From Kofleriaceae bacterium (GTDB lineage: Bacteria; Myxococcota_A; Polyangia; Haliangiales; Haliangiaceae), in assembly GCA_018057825.1 (NCBI GenBank), contig JAGPCY010000014.1:124001-188000 (forward strand): 64,000 bases of DNA. Reading direction: 5' to 3'. The position numbers were made by a program, and so were the translations under genes. Of the stretch, positions 1 through 9,557 are shown in pieces. The notes below the pieces were generated by a model. The model saw only the letters and a list, made by a program, of their open reading frames with translations. It was not told the origin of the DNA and made no database searches. Position 1 is the first letter of the stretch; the number at the start of each line of letters is the position of its first letter.

Positions 1-1614
<1,614 letters not shown>

Positions 1615-1682
1615 GCGCGGCCAGTGTACGCGGCGGGCGATTCCAGGAACAGCCGCGGGCGGTCGCGCGTAGGATCGGGGTC

Positions 1683-3020
1683 GTGCGTCGCGCCCTGGCC
1701 CTCGCGCTCATCGCCGCCTGCGGAGGTGGACGTGCGTCGAGCGCGCCGCCGCCCGACGAGCTGGCAGCCGCCGGGCGGATCGCCGACGCTGGCGCCCCGG
1801 TCGACGGCGCGCCGGTCGCGGTCGACGGCGCGCCGGTCGCGGTGGCGGCGTCTCTGGCGGCGATCGACGTGACCCCGCCGTGCCCGGCGGTCGTGCCGCG
1901 GCCGGCGCCGGCGATCGATCGCGCGCGCTTCGTCGCCGCCACCTGGGCCGACCTGCCGGGGTGGGAGGCCGATCGCCACGGCGAGGCGGTCGGCGCGTTC
2001 CTGGCGTCGTGCGGCAAGCTGGCCGAGCTGGCCGACGACGCGTGGATCGGGATCGATCGGCGCTTCGGCCGCGCCGGCGACTGGCGCGCGGGGTGCGCCG
2101 CCGTGGCGGCGGTCCCGCCCGACGATCATGCCGCCGCCCGGGCCGCCTTCGAGGCGGGGTTTCGGCCGTGGCAGGTCGACGGGCGGCGCGGGCCGGTCGG
2201 CAAGATGACCGCGTACTTCGTGCAGCCGCTGCGGGCGTCGCGCCGCCGCCACGGGCCGTACCAGCACCCGGTCTACCGCCGACCGCCCGAGCTGGTGATG
2301 ATCGACTGGGCCAAGTGCAGCCCCGACGGTCAGGGGCGCAAGCAGTGGGGGCGCCTCGACCCGGCGACCGGCGGGCTGGTGCCGCTGCCGACCCGGGCCG
2401 AGATCCGCGCCGGCGCCTTCGCCGGCCGCGGCCTCGAGCTGGTGTGGGTCGACGATCCGATCGACGAGCTGTTCCTGCGCATCGAGGGCTCAGGGCGGGC
2501 CATCCTCGACGACGGCCGCGAGCTGTGGCTGGCCTACGACGGCAAGAACGGTCAGCCCTACACCGGGCCGGCCCGGCTCCTGCGGGCGCGCGGCGAGCTG
2601 CCGCGGGGGCAGGGCACGATGGCCGGCATCCGCGCCGCCCTGGCTGCCCACGGCGATCGCGTCCAGGAGATCATCGACGGCGACGCCTCGATGGTCTTCT
2701 TCAAGGAGAGCGATCGCGCCGGCGCGATCGGCTCGCAGGAGGTCGTGTTGACGCCGCGGCGCTCGGCGGCGGTCGATCGCAACTTCATCGCCGCGTCGAC
2801 GCCGCTGTGGATCGACACCCACGCGCCGCGGGTCGGCGCCCCCGGGGTCGCGCCGTGGCGGCAGCTCGTGATCGCCCAGGACACCGGCGGCAACATCAAG
2901 GGCGCGGTGCGCGCGGATCTGTACTGGGGTCCTGACGCCGCCGACGGCGACGTCGCCGGTCACCTCGGCGGCGAGGGCCGTTATTGGGCGCTCTTGCCGC
3001 GCGCCCTCGATCCGCGGTGA
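1683..3020 (+). CDS. mltA: MltA-type membrane-bound lytic murein transglycosylase (lipoprotein)
   Basis: 445-aa exported lytic transglycosylase that would cleave peptidoglycan to 1,6-anhydroMurNAc ends. The GTG start is chosen because it gives a lipoprotein signal (RRALALALIAAC, with lipobox IAAC); upstream in-frame codons only add an arginine-rich stretch. The MltA domain is seen in MTAYFVQPL...YQHPVYRRP and FLRIEGSGR, with the C-terminal 3D domain in IAQDTGGNIKGAVRADLYWG. The catalytic Asp of the family should be the one in the QDTGG/DLYWG region. A TAGGAT hexamer at about 1670-1675 could be a -10 very close to the start. Divergent from greB. Confidence 0.92.
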   Translation: MRRALALALIAACGGGRASSAPPPDELAAAGRIADAGAPVDGAPVAVDGAPVAVAASLAAIDVTPPCPAVVPRPAPAIDRARFVAATWADLPGWEADRHGEAVGAFLASCGKLAELADDAWIGIDRRFGRAGDWRAGCAAVAAVPPDDHAAARAAFEAGFRPWQVDGRRGPVGKMTAYFVQPLRASRRRHGPYQHPVYRRPPELVMIDWAKCSPDGQGRKQWGRLDPATGGLVPLPTRAEIRAGAFAGRGLELVWVDDPIDELFLRIEGSGRAILDDGRELWLAYDGKNGQPYTGPARLLRARGELPRGQGTMAGIRAALAAHGDRVQEIIDGDASMVFFKESDRAGAIGSQEVVLTPRRSAAVDRNFIAASTPLWIDTHAPRVGAPGVAPWRQLVIAQDTGGNIKGAVRADLYWGPDAADGDVAGHLGGEGRYWALLPRALDPR

Positions 3021-3053
3021 GCCGGGCGGCCCGTGGCGCTCCGCCTGCTGCCT

Positions 3054-3851
3054 TCAGCGGGGCGTGAACTTGCCGCGCGCCGGCAGGAGGAACTTCATGA
3101 ACGCGACCTCGGCCGCGGTCCCGCGCTTGGTGTAGGTGCGATCGTCGACCACGAACCAGGTGCGCTGGTCGTCGGTGATGTCGGCGGCGGTGGCGGCCAG
3201 CGCGATCGGCGTCGGGTCGACCTCGGCGGTGGCCGCGGCCTCGGCCAAGAGCTCGCCCAGGCGCGCCAGCTTGGCGTCGATCGTGACCGGGGCGAACTGC
3301 GGGCCGACCTTGGCGGTCAGGTCGACCGCCGGCGAGCCGCCGTAGACGTGATTGGGCTCCAGGTCGCGGGTGATCACGCTGCCGACCATGGCCATCGCGC
3401 GATCGCCGGCGGTGATCGGCGACACGATGCAGTGCCCGACGAACCACACGTCCTTGCCGATCGTGAGCGGGCGCTCGCCGAGGAACCGACAGCCCTCGAG
3501 CGTGTCGCCGTACTTGATGTGGCTCCAGAGCTGGGAGTGCGCGCCGATGCCGCAGTTGTCGCCGATGGTGAGCCCGCCGGTGCTGTCGAGGAGCGTGTAC
3601 TGCCCGACCCAGGCGTTGTGGCCGAGGTGGCATGGCCGCGCGCCGTGGACGTTGCCGTGGTGATGGATCTTGCCGTAGTCGCCCATCGCGAAGTCGTCGC
3701 AGCGGAGTTGCACGCTCTCGCCGACGTAGCAGTGATCGCCGAGCACGATCCGACGGGCCCGGCCCCCGGTCGGGCCACACAGGACCGCGGTCGGGTGGAT
3801 GACGGTGCCGGTGCCGATCACGACCTCGTCGGCGTCGATGCGGGCGCGCAT
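3054..3851 (-). CDS. Left-handed beta-helix (hexapeptide repeat) acyltransferase-like protein
   Basis: 265-aa protein. The first ~190 residues are a run of hexapeptide-like turns ([IV]GxxxxV: VVIGTGTVIHPTAV, VYGGSPA) as in acetyl/acyltransferases that form trimeric left-handed beta-helices. The ending ITRDLEPNHVYGGSPA is typical of the last coil before the C-terminal extension. The remaining ~80 residues are helical with no recognised domain. It lies 52 bases downstream of the radical SAM gene on the same strand and could be the last gene of the peptide operon. It could act on a sugar, amino acid or the peptide product; substrate unknown. Confidence 0.75.
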   Translation of the reverse strand: MRARIDADEVVIGTGTVIHPTAVLCGPTGGRARRIVLGDHCYVGESVQLRCDDFAMGDYGKIHHHGNVHGARPCHLGHNAWVGQYTLLDSTGGLTIGDNCGIGAHSQLWSHIKYGDTLEGCRFLGERPLTIGKDVWFVGHCIVSPITAGDRAMAMVGSVITRDLEPNHVYGGSPAVDLTAKVGPQFAPVTIDAKLARLGELLAEAAATAEVDPTPIALAATAADITDDQRTWFVVDDRTYTKRGTAAEVAFMKFLLPARGKFTPR

Positions 3852-3903
3852 GGCGGCAGGGTATCAGGCGCGCGCGTCCTTGCGACCCGAGCGCGCGCCG
3901 CGG

Positions 3904-5355
3904 TCACTCGCCCGCGACCGGCAGGGCGCGGACCACGCCGCGGGTCAGGCGATCGGTCAGGACCGCGCGCTCACCGTCGACGCGGCGGGCCTCGTGGTCG
4001 CGGCCGCGGCGGCGCAGCTCGGCCGCGATCGCGCCCAGGGCGGCGCTGGTGTCGGCCATGGCCGCGCGGTCGGTGAGGATGCTGGCGCGGTTGCGATCGC
4101 CGACCGGCAACATGAAGCGGACCGCGGCGCCGTCGGCCAGGGCCAGGGCCGTGAACGCCTCGAGCTCGTGGCGGTTGGCGCGCAGGATCACGAAGCTGTA
4201 GGTGATCGCGGCGGGGTCGCCGCGCTCGGCGCGTCGGGCCCACAGCGCGTCGAGGTGACCGCGGATCCGCGCCCACGGCAGGCCGCGATTGACCGCGGCG
4301 TAGGTCGCGGCGGTGGCGGCGTTCAGGCTGATCGTGACGTGGGCGAAGGCGACGTCGCGGTAGCGGTCGAGCGCGTCGGGCGTCAGGTACGAGCCGTTGG
4401 TGGTGAGCGCGACCTCGAGCTGCGGGTGTGCGCGCCACACCGGCCCGGCCAGGAACTCGCGGAACACCGGCGACGCCAGCGGCTCGCCGCCCAGGACCTC
4501 GAGGCGTCCCAGGCCTGGCCACAGCGGCGCCAACGCCTGATAGAACGCCGGCGGCAGCTCGTCGGTCAGCGAGCCCTCGGCGCCGTGGCTGCACATCAGG
4601 CAGTCGTAGTTGCAGTAGCTGGTGGCCGGCACCACGAGCTCGAGCGGGGTCGAGGTCGGCTGCTCGTCGCCGGCGAGGATCGCTCGGACCGCGGCCACCT
4701 GGTTGGCGCGGAACGCCGCGGGCCCGCCGCGCAGGATCAACGCGCGCAGGTCGTCGGAGCGGCCGAGCCAGCGCGGGCAGCTCGGGCGGCAGGTGCTCGG
4801 CGTCGGCGTGGTGAGCGCGCGGCGAAACCCGCGCAGGGCCGGCGAGGCCCACAGCGCGAGGGGCGGACCGTGGCCGAGGGCGGGCGCGGTCTGGAAGTCG
4901 GCGCAGCACGGGCCGTAGCGATCGCGGAAGCCGTACTCGAGGCGGGTCCACGGTGCCACGCAGCGCGGCGCGGTCAGGCGCTCGGCTGGCAGCAGGTCGG
5001 CGAGGGCCACCGCCGCGCGCGGATCGTCACCCAGGGCGTCGACGACCTCGGTCCAGTCGGGGGCAGCGGTCACCGCCGGCCAGTGCGGCGCCAGGGCGGC
5101 GGCCAGCGCGTGGCCGATCGGCGCCACGGTCGCGAACGGCTGCGCGGTGCGGCGATAGCTGAGCGCGGGCAACCCCGGGAACGGTCCGGGCTGCAGCGCG
5201 GTCGCGGCGAGCGAGAACGCGAGGACCGCGCCGTCGACGGCGACCTCGACGAGCAACCCGTCGCCGCCGCGGATCAAGGCCGCGATGCGACCGGCGCCGA
5301 GGGACTGGCCGACCGCGAGGGGGCCGAGCTGCTTGACGTGGATCGTCCTCGCCAT
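3904..5355 (-). CDS. Radical SAM protein with N-terminal SPASM/twitch-like Cys region, next to GG-leader peptides
   Basis: 483 aa. The radical SAM core begins at about residue 235. C248-xxx-C252-xx-C255 (YCNYDCLMC) binds the 4Fe-4S cluster, and LGGEPL gives the GGE SAM-binding motif. Before it, residues ~130-195 hold C132, C150, C151, C189 and C193 in a SPASM-like context (CCADF..., W.SPALRGFRRAL...CRPSC), so an auxiliary cluster domain appears to precede the core instead of following it. The first ~120 residues have no recognised domain. The gene is 46 bases downstream of peptide gene B on the same strand. By analogy with rSAM/SPASM RiPP maturases it would modify the peptides, but this is inference; no RRE domain was recognised. 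Confidence 0.82.
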   Translation of the reverse strand: MARTIHVKQLGPLAVGQSLGAGRIAALIRGGDGLLVEVAVDGAVLAFSLAATALQPGPFPGLPALSYRRTAQPFATVAPIGHALAAALAPHWPAVTAAPDWTEVVDALGDDPRAAVALADLLPAERLTAPRCVAPWTRLEYGFRDRYGPCCADFQTAPALGHGPPLALWASPALRGFRRALTTPTPSTCRPSCPRWLGRSDDLRALILRGGPAAFRANQVAAVRAILAGDEQPTSTPLELVVPATSYCNYDCLMCSHGAEGSLTDELPPAFYQALAPLWPGLGRLEVLGGEPLASPVFREFLAGPVWRAHPQLEVALTTNGSYLTPDALDRYRDVAFAHVTISLNAATAATYAAVNRGLPWARIRGHLDALWARRAERGDPAAITYSFVILRANRHELEAFTALALADGAAVRFMLPVGDRNRASILTDRAAMADTSAALGAIAAELRRRGRDHEARRVDGERAVLTDRLTRGVVRALPVAGE

Positions 5356-5401
5356 CGGGCGCCGCGACGGGCGCGCCGAGCATAGCCGGTCGCGCCGGCG
5401 A

Positions 5402-5695
5402 TCAATCGAACTTGCTGCCGACCCAACGGCCGAGGTTCGAGCCGGCGTAGCCGCCGACCGCGCTGCCCGCGGTGGCGCCGATCGCGCCGCCGGCGAGAGA
5501 CCCGACGCCGGGGCCGGCGACCGCGGTGCCCGCCGCCGAGCCGAGGATCGCGCCGCCAGTGGCGCCGCCCCACTGGCCGACCTTGCCGCCGGCCCACTCG
5601 CCCCACTCGGCCCAGGAGGCGCCGCCGGTGACGTCGTCGAGGGCCGCGGTGTCGATCGTGACGAAGCTCGGGATGGACTTGACGTTGGTGGACAT
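5402..5695 (-). CDS. Double-glycine leader, glycine-zipper peptide B (bacteriocin/RiPP precursor-like)
   Basis: 97-aa peptide. The leader (~25 aa) ends in ALDDVTGG, a double-glycine cleavage motif as used by C39-peptidase ABC exporters. The predicted core starts ASWAEWGEWAGG, continues as a long Gly/Ala run with repeated GxxxG spacing, and ends GRWVGSKFD. It shares start, end and zipper with peptide A at 5939-6229. The start is supported by GGAG seven bases upstream of the ATG. It lies between the small membrane protein and the radical SAM gene. The core probably inserts into or spans membranes like class II bacteriocins. Modification by the neighbouring enzyme is inference. Confidence 0.85.
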   Translation of the reverse strand: MSTNVKSIPSFVTIDTAALDDVTGGASWAEWGEWAGGKVGQWGGATGGAILGSAAGTAVAGPGVGSLAGGAIGATAGSAVGGYAGSNLGRWVGSKFD

Positions 5696-5721
5696 GGGAG
5701 GGCTCCGGGGGGCTAGTGGGG

Positions 5722-5922
5722 CTAGAGGCGGTGGAGGAGGTGGAGGACGAGATGGAGGGTGACGAAGGCGGCGAAGCCGATGGCGATCGCCGGTCCGAGG
5801 GCGAGGGTCTGCGCGAGCCCGACCACCACCAGGCCAACGATGGCGGCGATGGCGGCGTCCTCGGCGCGCGACGAGCGCGCGGCGGGGATCGGGGCGCGCG
5901 GTCGTTCGGGAGACGCGGTCAT
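5722..5922 (-). CDS. Small membrane protein in the peptide locus (possible immunity protein)
   Basis: 66 aa. A ~20-residue charged N-terminus is followed by two hydrophobic segments (AAIAAIVGLVVVGLAQ and ALGPAIAIGFAAFVTLHLVL), the last ending LHLLHRL. It sits between the two GG-leader peptide genes with gaps of 16 and 26 bases, all on the minus strand. Small two-helix membrane proteins in this position are often bacteriocin immunity factors, but sequence alone does not show it. The start at 5922 has only a weak ribosome-binding site. Not recognised as a named family. Confidence 0.6.
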   Translation of the reverse strand: MTASPERPRAPIPAARSSRAEDAAIAAIVGLVVVGLAQTLALGPAIAIGFAAFVTLHLVLHLLHRL

Positions 5923-5938
5923 GGTGGGGCCGGCGCGA

Positions 5939-6229
5939 TCAATCGAACTTGCTGCCGATCCAGCTCCCGACCTGCGAGCCGACGTAGCCGCCGGCCGCGC
6001 CGCCCGCGACGCTGCCGACCGCGGTGCCGGCGGCGGTCCCAGCCGGGCCCGCGATCGCGGTGCCGGCGGCCCCGCCGAGCATGCCGCCGCCGACGCCGCC
6101 CATGAACTTGCCGAGGCCGTTGCCGGCCCAGCCGCCCCACTCGGCCCAGGAGGCGCCGCCGGTGACGTCGTCGAGGGCGTCGGGGTCGATCGTGGTGAAC
6201 TCGAGGGTGGCGGCGGCGGGGCGGGTCAT
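5939..6229 (-). CDS. Double-glycine leader, glycine-zipper peptide A (bacteriocin/RiPP precursor-like)
   Basis: 96-aa peptide and probable first gene of the locus. The leader ends ALDDVTGG. The core begins ASWAEWGGWAG and ends GSWIGSKFD, with multiple GxxxG/AxxxG steps between. The ATG at 6229 is chosen because AGGAG precedes it by six bases; the open frame upstream has no initiation signal. Peptides A and B have the same leader end, the same first seven core residues and the same last five, so they look like a duplicated pair, possibly a two-peptide system. Three GGATGTCC repeats (6261-6289) lie just upstream. Confidence 0.85.
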   Translation of the reverse strand: MTRPAAATLEFTTIDPDALDDVTGGASWAEWGGWAGNGLGKFMGGVGGGMLGGAAGTAIAGPAGTAAGTAVGSVAGGAAGGYVGSQVGSWIGSKFD

Positions 6230-6260
6230 GGTGGGCTCCTGGTCGAAGGGGGCGCTGCGG

Positions 6261-6289
6261 GGATGTCCGGGGGATGTCCGGGGATGTCC
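6261..6289. promoter_or_regulatory. Three GGATGTCC direct repeats upstream of the peptide operon
   Basis: GGATGTCC occurs at 6261-6268, 6272-6279 and 6282-6289, i.e. spaced 11 and 10 bases, one helical turn each. They lie 32-60 bases upstream of the peptide A start and precede its ribosome-binding site. The spacing suits a regulator binding one face of DNA, but no regulator gene is adjacent. Function is inferred. Confidence 0.45.
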
Positions 6290-6416
6290 ACCACCAGAGC
6301 AGGCTCCGTACCAAGGCCGCGCCGTCGTGGGCTCGGCTACTTGCGTCGACGGATCGGGCCGACGCGAGGCGCGTGGTCGACGATCCGGGGCACGGCCCCC
6401 CGGTCGTCGCCCGAGC

Positions 6417-6476
6417 GCGATCACGGCGCGATCACGGCGGCGCGATCACGGTGACGCGATCACGGCGCGACTACGG
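6417..6476. repeat. Short direct repeats GCGATCACGG (x4, plus one degenerate)
   Basis: Exact GCGATCACGG at 6417, 6428, 6442 and 6456. A degenerate fifth copy (GCGACTACGG, 6467-6476) runs into the 3' end of the lipoprotein hydrolase gene. Spacing is 11, 14 and 14 bases. The array fills part of the gap between the hydrolase stop and the peptide operon start. No regulator or terminator role can be shown. Confidence 0.6.
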
Positions 6477-7604
6477 CGCGGCTTCGTAGGTCGCGACGTC
6501 GGCGAAGCGATCGTCGACCCGATCGACCGCCTCGCCCGCGGTCGCGCACTGGAGCGTCGACTGCAAGACCGCGGTGGTGGCGTGGTTGATCACCGGCCAG
6601 GCGGTCGGGCCGGGCAGGTAGGCCGGGTCGCAGTCGAACAACAGGCCGGCGGCGGCCGCGCCGCACAGCGAGTAGGCGTTGGCGACCTCGAGCAGGTTCT
6701 GGCCGGCCGCGTTCTTGGTCTCGCACAGATCCGAGAACGCCAGGTGACCCCCGCGCGCCAGGGTGACGTAGTGGCGCGGCGTCGACGACGCCTCCCAGGC
6801 CGAGCGCGACGCCGACGGCTGGACGATGGGATCCATCGTGCCGGCGAGGAAGACGACGCCGGTGAGGTCGGTCGCGGTCGCGGCCTGATTGCCGGCCATG
6901 CTGATCGCGACCTTCACGCCGGGCAGCCCGGCGGCGGCGGCGGCGGCGCCCGCGCCAGCCGAGTGACCCGCCACCGCCAGCCGGGTCGCGTCGACTCGCC
7001 CGGCCAGGAACCCGAGGTCGCCGGTCGGCGCGCCGAGCGCCGCGACCAGCGCCGCGACGTCGCCGGCGAGATCGCGGGGGCCGGTCGGCGTGTCGGGGCA
7101 CAGCATCGTGAGCACGTCGCCGAGGATGAGCCCCGGGTGATCGGCGGCGATCACCACGAAGCCGCGGCTGGCCCAGTGGGTCGCGATCGCCAGCGACTGG
7201 TGGCGGAACGCCGCGGTGCCGTGGACGAAGACCACCGCGGGATACGGACCGTGGGTCTCGTCGAGGGGCAGATCGCGGTAACAGTCGCAGGTCTGCCACG
7301 GGTTGTCGGCGTCGCTGATGACGTCCCGCTGCATCGGGTTCAAGGCGGCGCGGATGTCGTAGCGGACGCGCTCGCCGCCGGCCTCACTGCCGGGCGTCGC
7401 CGGGTACCAGACCTCGACCTTGCCGAGGCGCCCGACCGCCACGGTGCGGGCGCCGACCGGCCACGGGCCGCGCGCCGATGGATCGCCCGGGCGCGGCAGG
7501 AAGGTCGCGCCGTCGCAGCCCGGCTGATCGACCGGGGCCGGGGCGTCGTCGCCGCCGCAGGCCGCGACACAGAGGGCGAGGGAGAGGGCGCCGAGGTTCC
7601 GCAT
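6471..7604 (-). CDS. Alpha/beta-hydrolase lipoprotein (PAF-acetylhydrolase/lipase-like)
   Basis: 377-aa lipoprotein with signal MRNLGALSLALCVAAC and lipobox VAAC. It has an alpha/beta-hydrolase core: YPAVVFVHGTAAFRHQS forms the oxyanion-hole strand, VAGHSAGAGAA is the nucleophile elbow with Ser, LAGTMDPIV is the likely acid region and ARGGHLAFSD the catalytic His. Several Cys (CDCYRD, CGAA, LLFDCD) suggest disulphides after export. The arrangement resembles chlorophyllase/PAF-acetylhydrolase-like esterases. Substrate unknown; it is likely tethered to the cell envelope. Confidence 0.85.
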   Translation of the reverse strand: MRNLGALSLALCVAACGGDDAPAPVDQPGCDGATFLPRPGDPSARGPWPVGARTVAVGRLGKVEVWYPATPGSEAGGERVRYDIRAALNPMQRDVISDADNPWQTCDCYRDLPLDETHGPYPAVVFVHGTAAFRHQSLAIATHWASRGFVVIAADHPGLILGDVLTMLCPDTPTGPRDLAGDVAALVAALGAPTGDLGFLAGRVDATRLAVAGHSAGAGAAAAAAGLPGVKVAISMAGNQAATATDLTGVVFLAGTMDPIVQPSASRSAWEASSTPRHYVTLARGGHLAFSDLCETKNAAGQNLLEVANAYSLCGAAAAGLLFDCDPAYLPGPTAWPVINHATTAVLQSTLQCATAGEAVDRVDDRFADVATYEAAP

Positions 7605-7691
7605 GGGCCCGACGGTACGCGCACGCCGGGCCGCCGTGGGGCTTACTCGCGCTGTCCCTCGCGCTCGGCCCTCGCGCTCGGCCGCCGCCGA

Positions 7692-8723
7692 TCACCGCCA
7701 GGGGTCGGCGAGCGCCGGGTCGGTCATCATCACCTCGTCGGTCAGCGCGCCCAGGAACGCCACCAGATCTGCGCGCTCGTCGGCGGTGAGGGTGAAGCCG
7801 GTGATGAGCTCGCTCTTGCGCGGGTTGTCGATTCCGGCGCCGCGGCCCCCGGCCGCGTACAGATCGATCACCTCCTCGAGCGTGGCGGCGCTGCCGTCGT
7901 GCAGGTACGGCGCGGTGACCGCGACGTTGCGCAGGCCGGGGGGGCGAAACCGGCCGCGATGCTCGGGGTCGCCGGTGACGCTCGCGACGCCGGGATCGGG
8001 ATCGTCGGCCGACAGGCCGGTGTTGAAGAATCGGAGCTGGTCGCCGACCGCGACCGTGAAGGCGAAGCCGCCGTGGCAGCGAGCGCAGCCCAGGCGCGGC
8101 GAGCTGAACAGCGCCTGACCGCGCTCCTCGGCCGGCGTCAGCTCGCCGCGGTCGACCCGGGCGCGCCCGGCCACGAGCGTGCGCTGGAAGCTGGCCAGGG
8201 CCTGGGTCACGCGCGGGATCGCGATCGGCGCCGGATCCTCGGGGAACGCCGCGGTGAACAGCTCCTGATACACCGGCTCGCTGGCCAGCCGGGCCAGCAT
8301 GGGCGCGGCGTCGCCGGTCAACCCGAGCTCGACCGGCGCGGTCCCGAACATCGGCACCAGGGCCTGGTCCTCGAGCGCGCGCATCGTCGGATCGGCCCAG
8401 GTCAGGCTCGCCAGGTAGCCGACGTTGGCCAGGCCCTGGGCGTTGCGGCGGCCGGCCTCACCGGTCGATCCGGGCGAGGTCGGTCGGCCGTCGGCGAAGC
8501 CGCGGGCCTGAGCGTGGCACGACCCGCAGGCCTGCAGGCCGTTGGCCGACAGGCGCGCGTCGTAGAACAGATGGCGACCGAGCTCGACCTTGGCCGCGGT
8601 CATCGGGTTGTCGGCGGGCACCGGCGGCGTCGGGAATCCGGCCGGCAGGTCCCAGGCGTAGCCGGGGTCGGTCGGCGGCGCGGCGCACGCCGCGAGCGCT
8701 GCGGTCATCGCCAGGCCGCGCAC
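7692..8723 (-). CDS. Di-haem cytochrome c peroxidase / MauG-family lipoprotein
   Basis: 343 aa with two haem-binding CxxCH motifs, CGSCH near residue 70 and CARCH near residue 215, the architecture of bacterial di-haem peroxidases and MauG. Family context also appears in LPAGFPTPPVPADNPMTAAKVELGRHLFYD (quoted in two parts by residue range ~25-55) and in PYLHDGSAATLEEVIDLYA near residue 280. The N-terminus MTAALAAC gives a lipobox, so the protein is envelope-anchored. GTG at 8723 is one base past the stop of the upstream outer-membrane-type gene, so the two are cotranscribed. It reduces H2O2 or oxidises a protein partner; which one is not shown. Confidence 0.88.
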   Translation of the reverse strand: MRGLAMTAALAACAAPPTDPGYAWDLPAGFPTPPVPADNPMTAAKVELGRHLFYDARLSANGLQACGSCHAQARGFADGRPTSPGSTGEAGRRNAQGLANVGYLASLTWADPTMRALEDQALVPMFGTAPVELGLTGDAAPMLARLASEPVYQELFTAAFPEDPAPIAIPRVTQALASFQRTLVAGRARVDRGELTPAEERGQALFSSPRLGCARCHGGFAFTVAVGDQLRFFNTGLSADDPDPGVASVTGDPEHRGRFRPPGLRNVAVTAPYLHDGSAATLEEVIDLYAAGGRGAGIDNPRKSELITGFTLTADERADLVAFLGALTDEVMMTDPALADPWR

Positions 8724-8724
8724 G

Positions 8725-9426
8725 TCACAGCTCGTGGCGGAGGAAGAACTGGCCCTGGGCGGCCAGGCCCGCGGTGGCGTCGAACACCTCGTCGGCGGTC
8801 GGCGTGGTCACCCAGCCGGCGCTCATGTCGAGGCGTTGCTGGTCGTAGTTGAAGGTGCCCATCACCATCATCCGGAACGCGCCGCCCAGGTAGGTGCGGC
8901 GCGCGACCTTCAGATCGAGGCCCGCGCCGAGGAAGCCGGCGGGGAACACCCGGCTGTCGCGGACCCGCTCGTCGCCGTAGGGCACCGACACCCGGGTCAC
9001 CTCGACGCCGCCGCCGACCTGGACGAAGCCGCGCAGCCAGCGGGCCAGGGGCAGGCGCGCCCCGATCGCGGTGGTGGCCAGCCCGCTCACCCGATCGGCC
9101 GGGACGTCGGTCTCCGGGCTCGACAGCACGGTCGTGTCCGACGAGTACAGATCGAGGCCGACCTCGACGAACAGCCGGGGGCTCACGGTCCGGCTGCCGA
9201 ACACGCCGACGCCGTTCATCCGCCCGGCCCGCCAGCCGTCGACCGGGGTCGGATCGCCCTCGCGGCGGTAGCCCCAGCCGCCGACCCGGGCGCCGACGTC
9301 GAAGCGCGGCGCGGCGGCGGCGGCGGTGGTCGGAGGTTGGTCGGGGTTGGCGACCGCGGGCGCGGCCAGGCCGGCGACCGCGAGGGTCGAGAGGGTGAGG
9401 AGCGAGGTGGGCGACGGCGAGCTCAT
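8725..9426 (-). CDS. Outer-membrane beta-barrel-like protein
   Basis: 233 aa with an N-terminal signal peptide (LLTLSTLAVAGLAAPAVANP, cleavage after AVA or ANP). The remainder has alternating hydrophobic/polar strands (FDVGARVGGWGYR, LFVEVGLDLYSS, FVQVGGGVEVTRV, FLGAGLDLKVARR) ending in an aromatic strand GQFFLRHEL, like small outer-membrane barrels that end in F/L. No family name is recognised. Probably first gene of a two-gene unit with the di-haem peroxidase. Strong for export and barrel-like pattern, weak for function. Confidence 0.7.
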   Translation of the reverse strand: MSSPSPTSLLTLSTLAVAGLAAPAVANPDQPPTTAAAAAPRFDVGARVGGWGYRREGDPTPVDGWRAGRMNGVGVFGSRTVSPRLFVEVGLDLYSSDTTVLSSPETDVPADRVSGLATTAIGARLPLARWLRGFVQVGGGVEVTRVSVPYGDERVRDSRVFPAGFLGAGLDLKVARRTYLGGAFRMMVMGTFNYDQQRLDMSAGWVTTPTADEVFDATAGLAAQGQFFLRHEL

Positions 9427-9557
9427 GCCGACCCCTCGAGCAGGTCCCGGGCCGTGACCGCGGCGCTCCAGGGCGTGGACCCCGGGTCACGATCGGCGTG
9501 GTGGTGCTGTCGGATCCGGCGACGATCGAGGTGCGGCTGTGGGATTTCCGGACGCGC

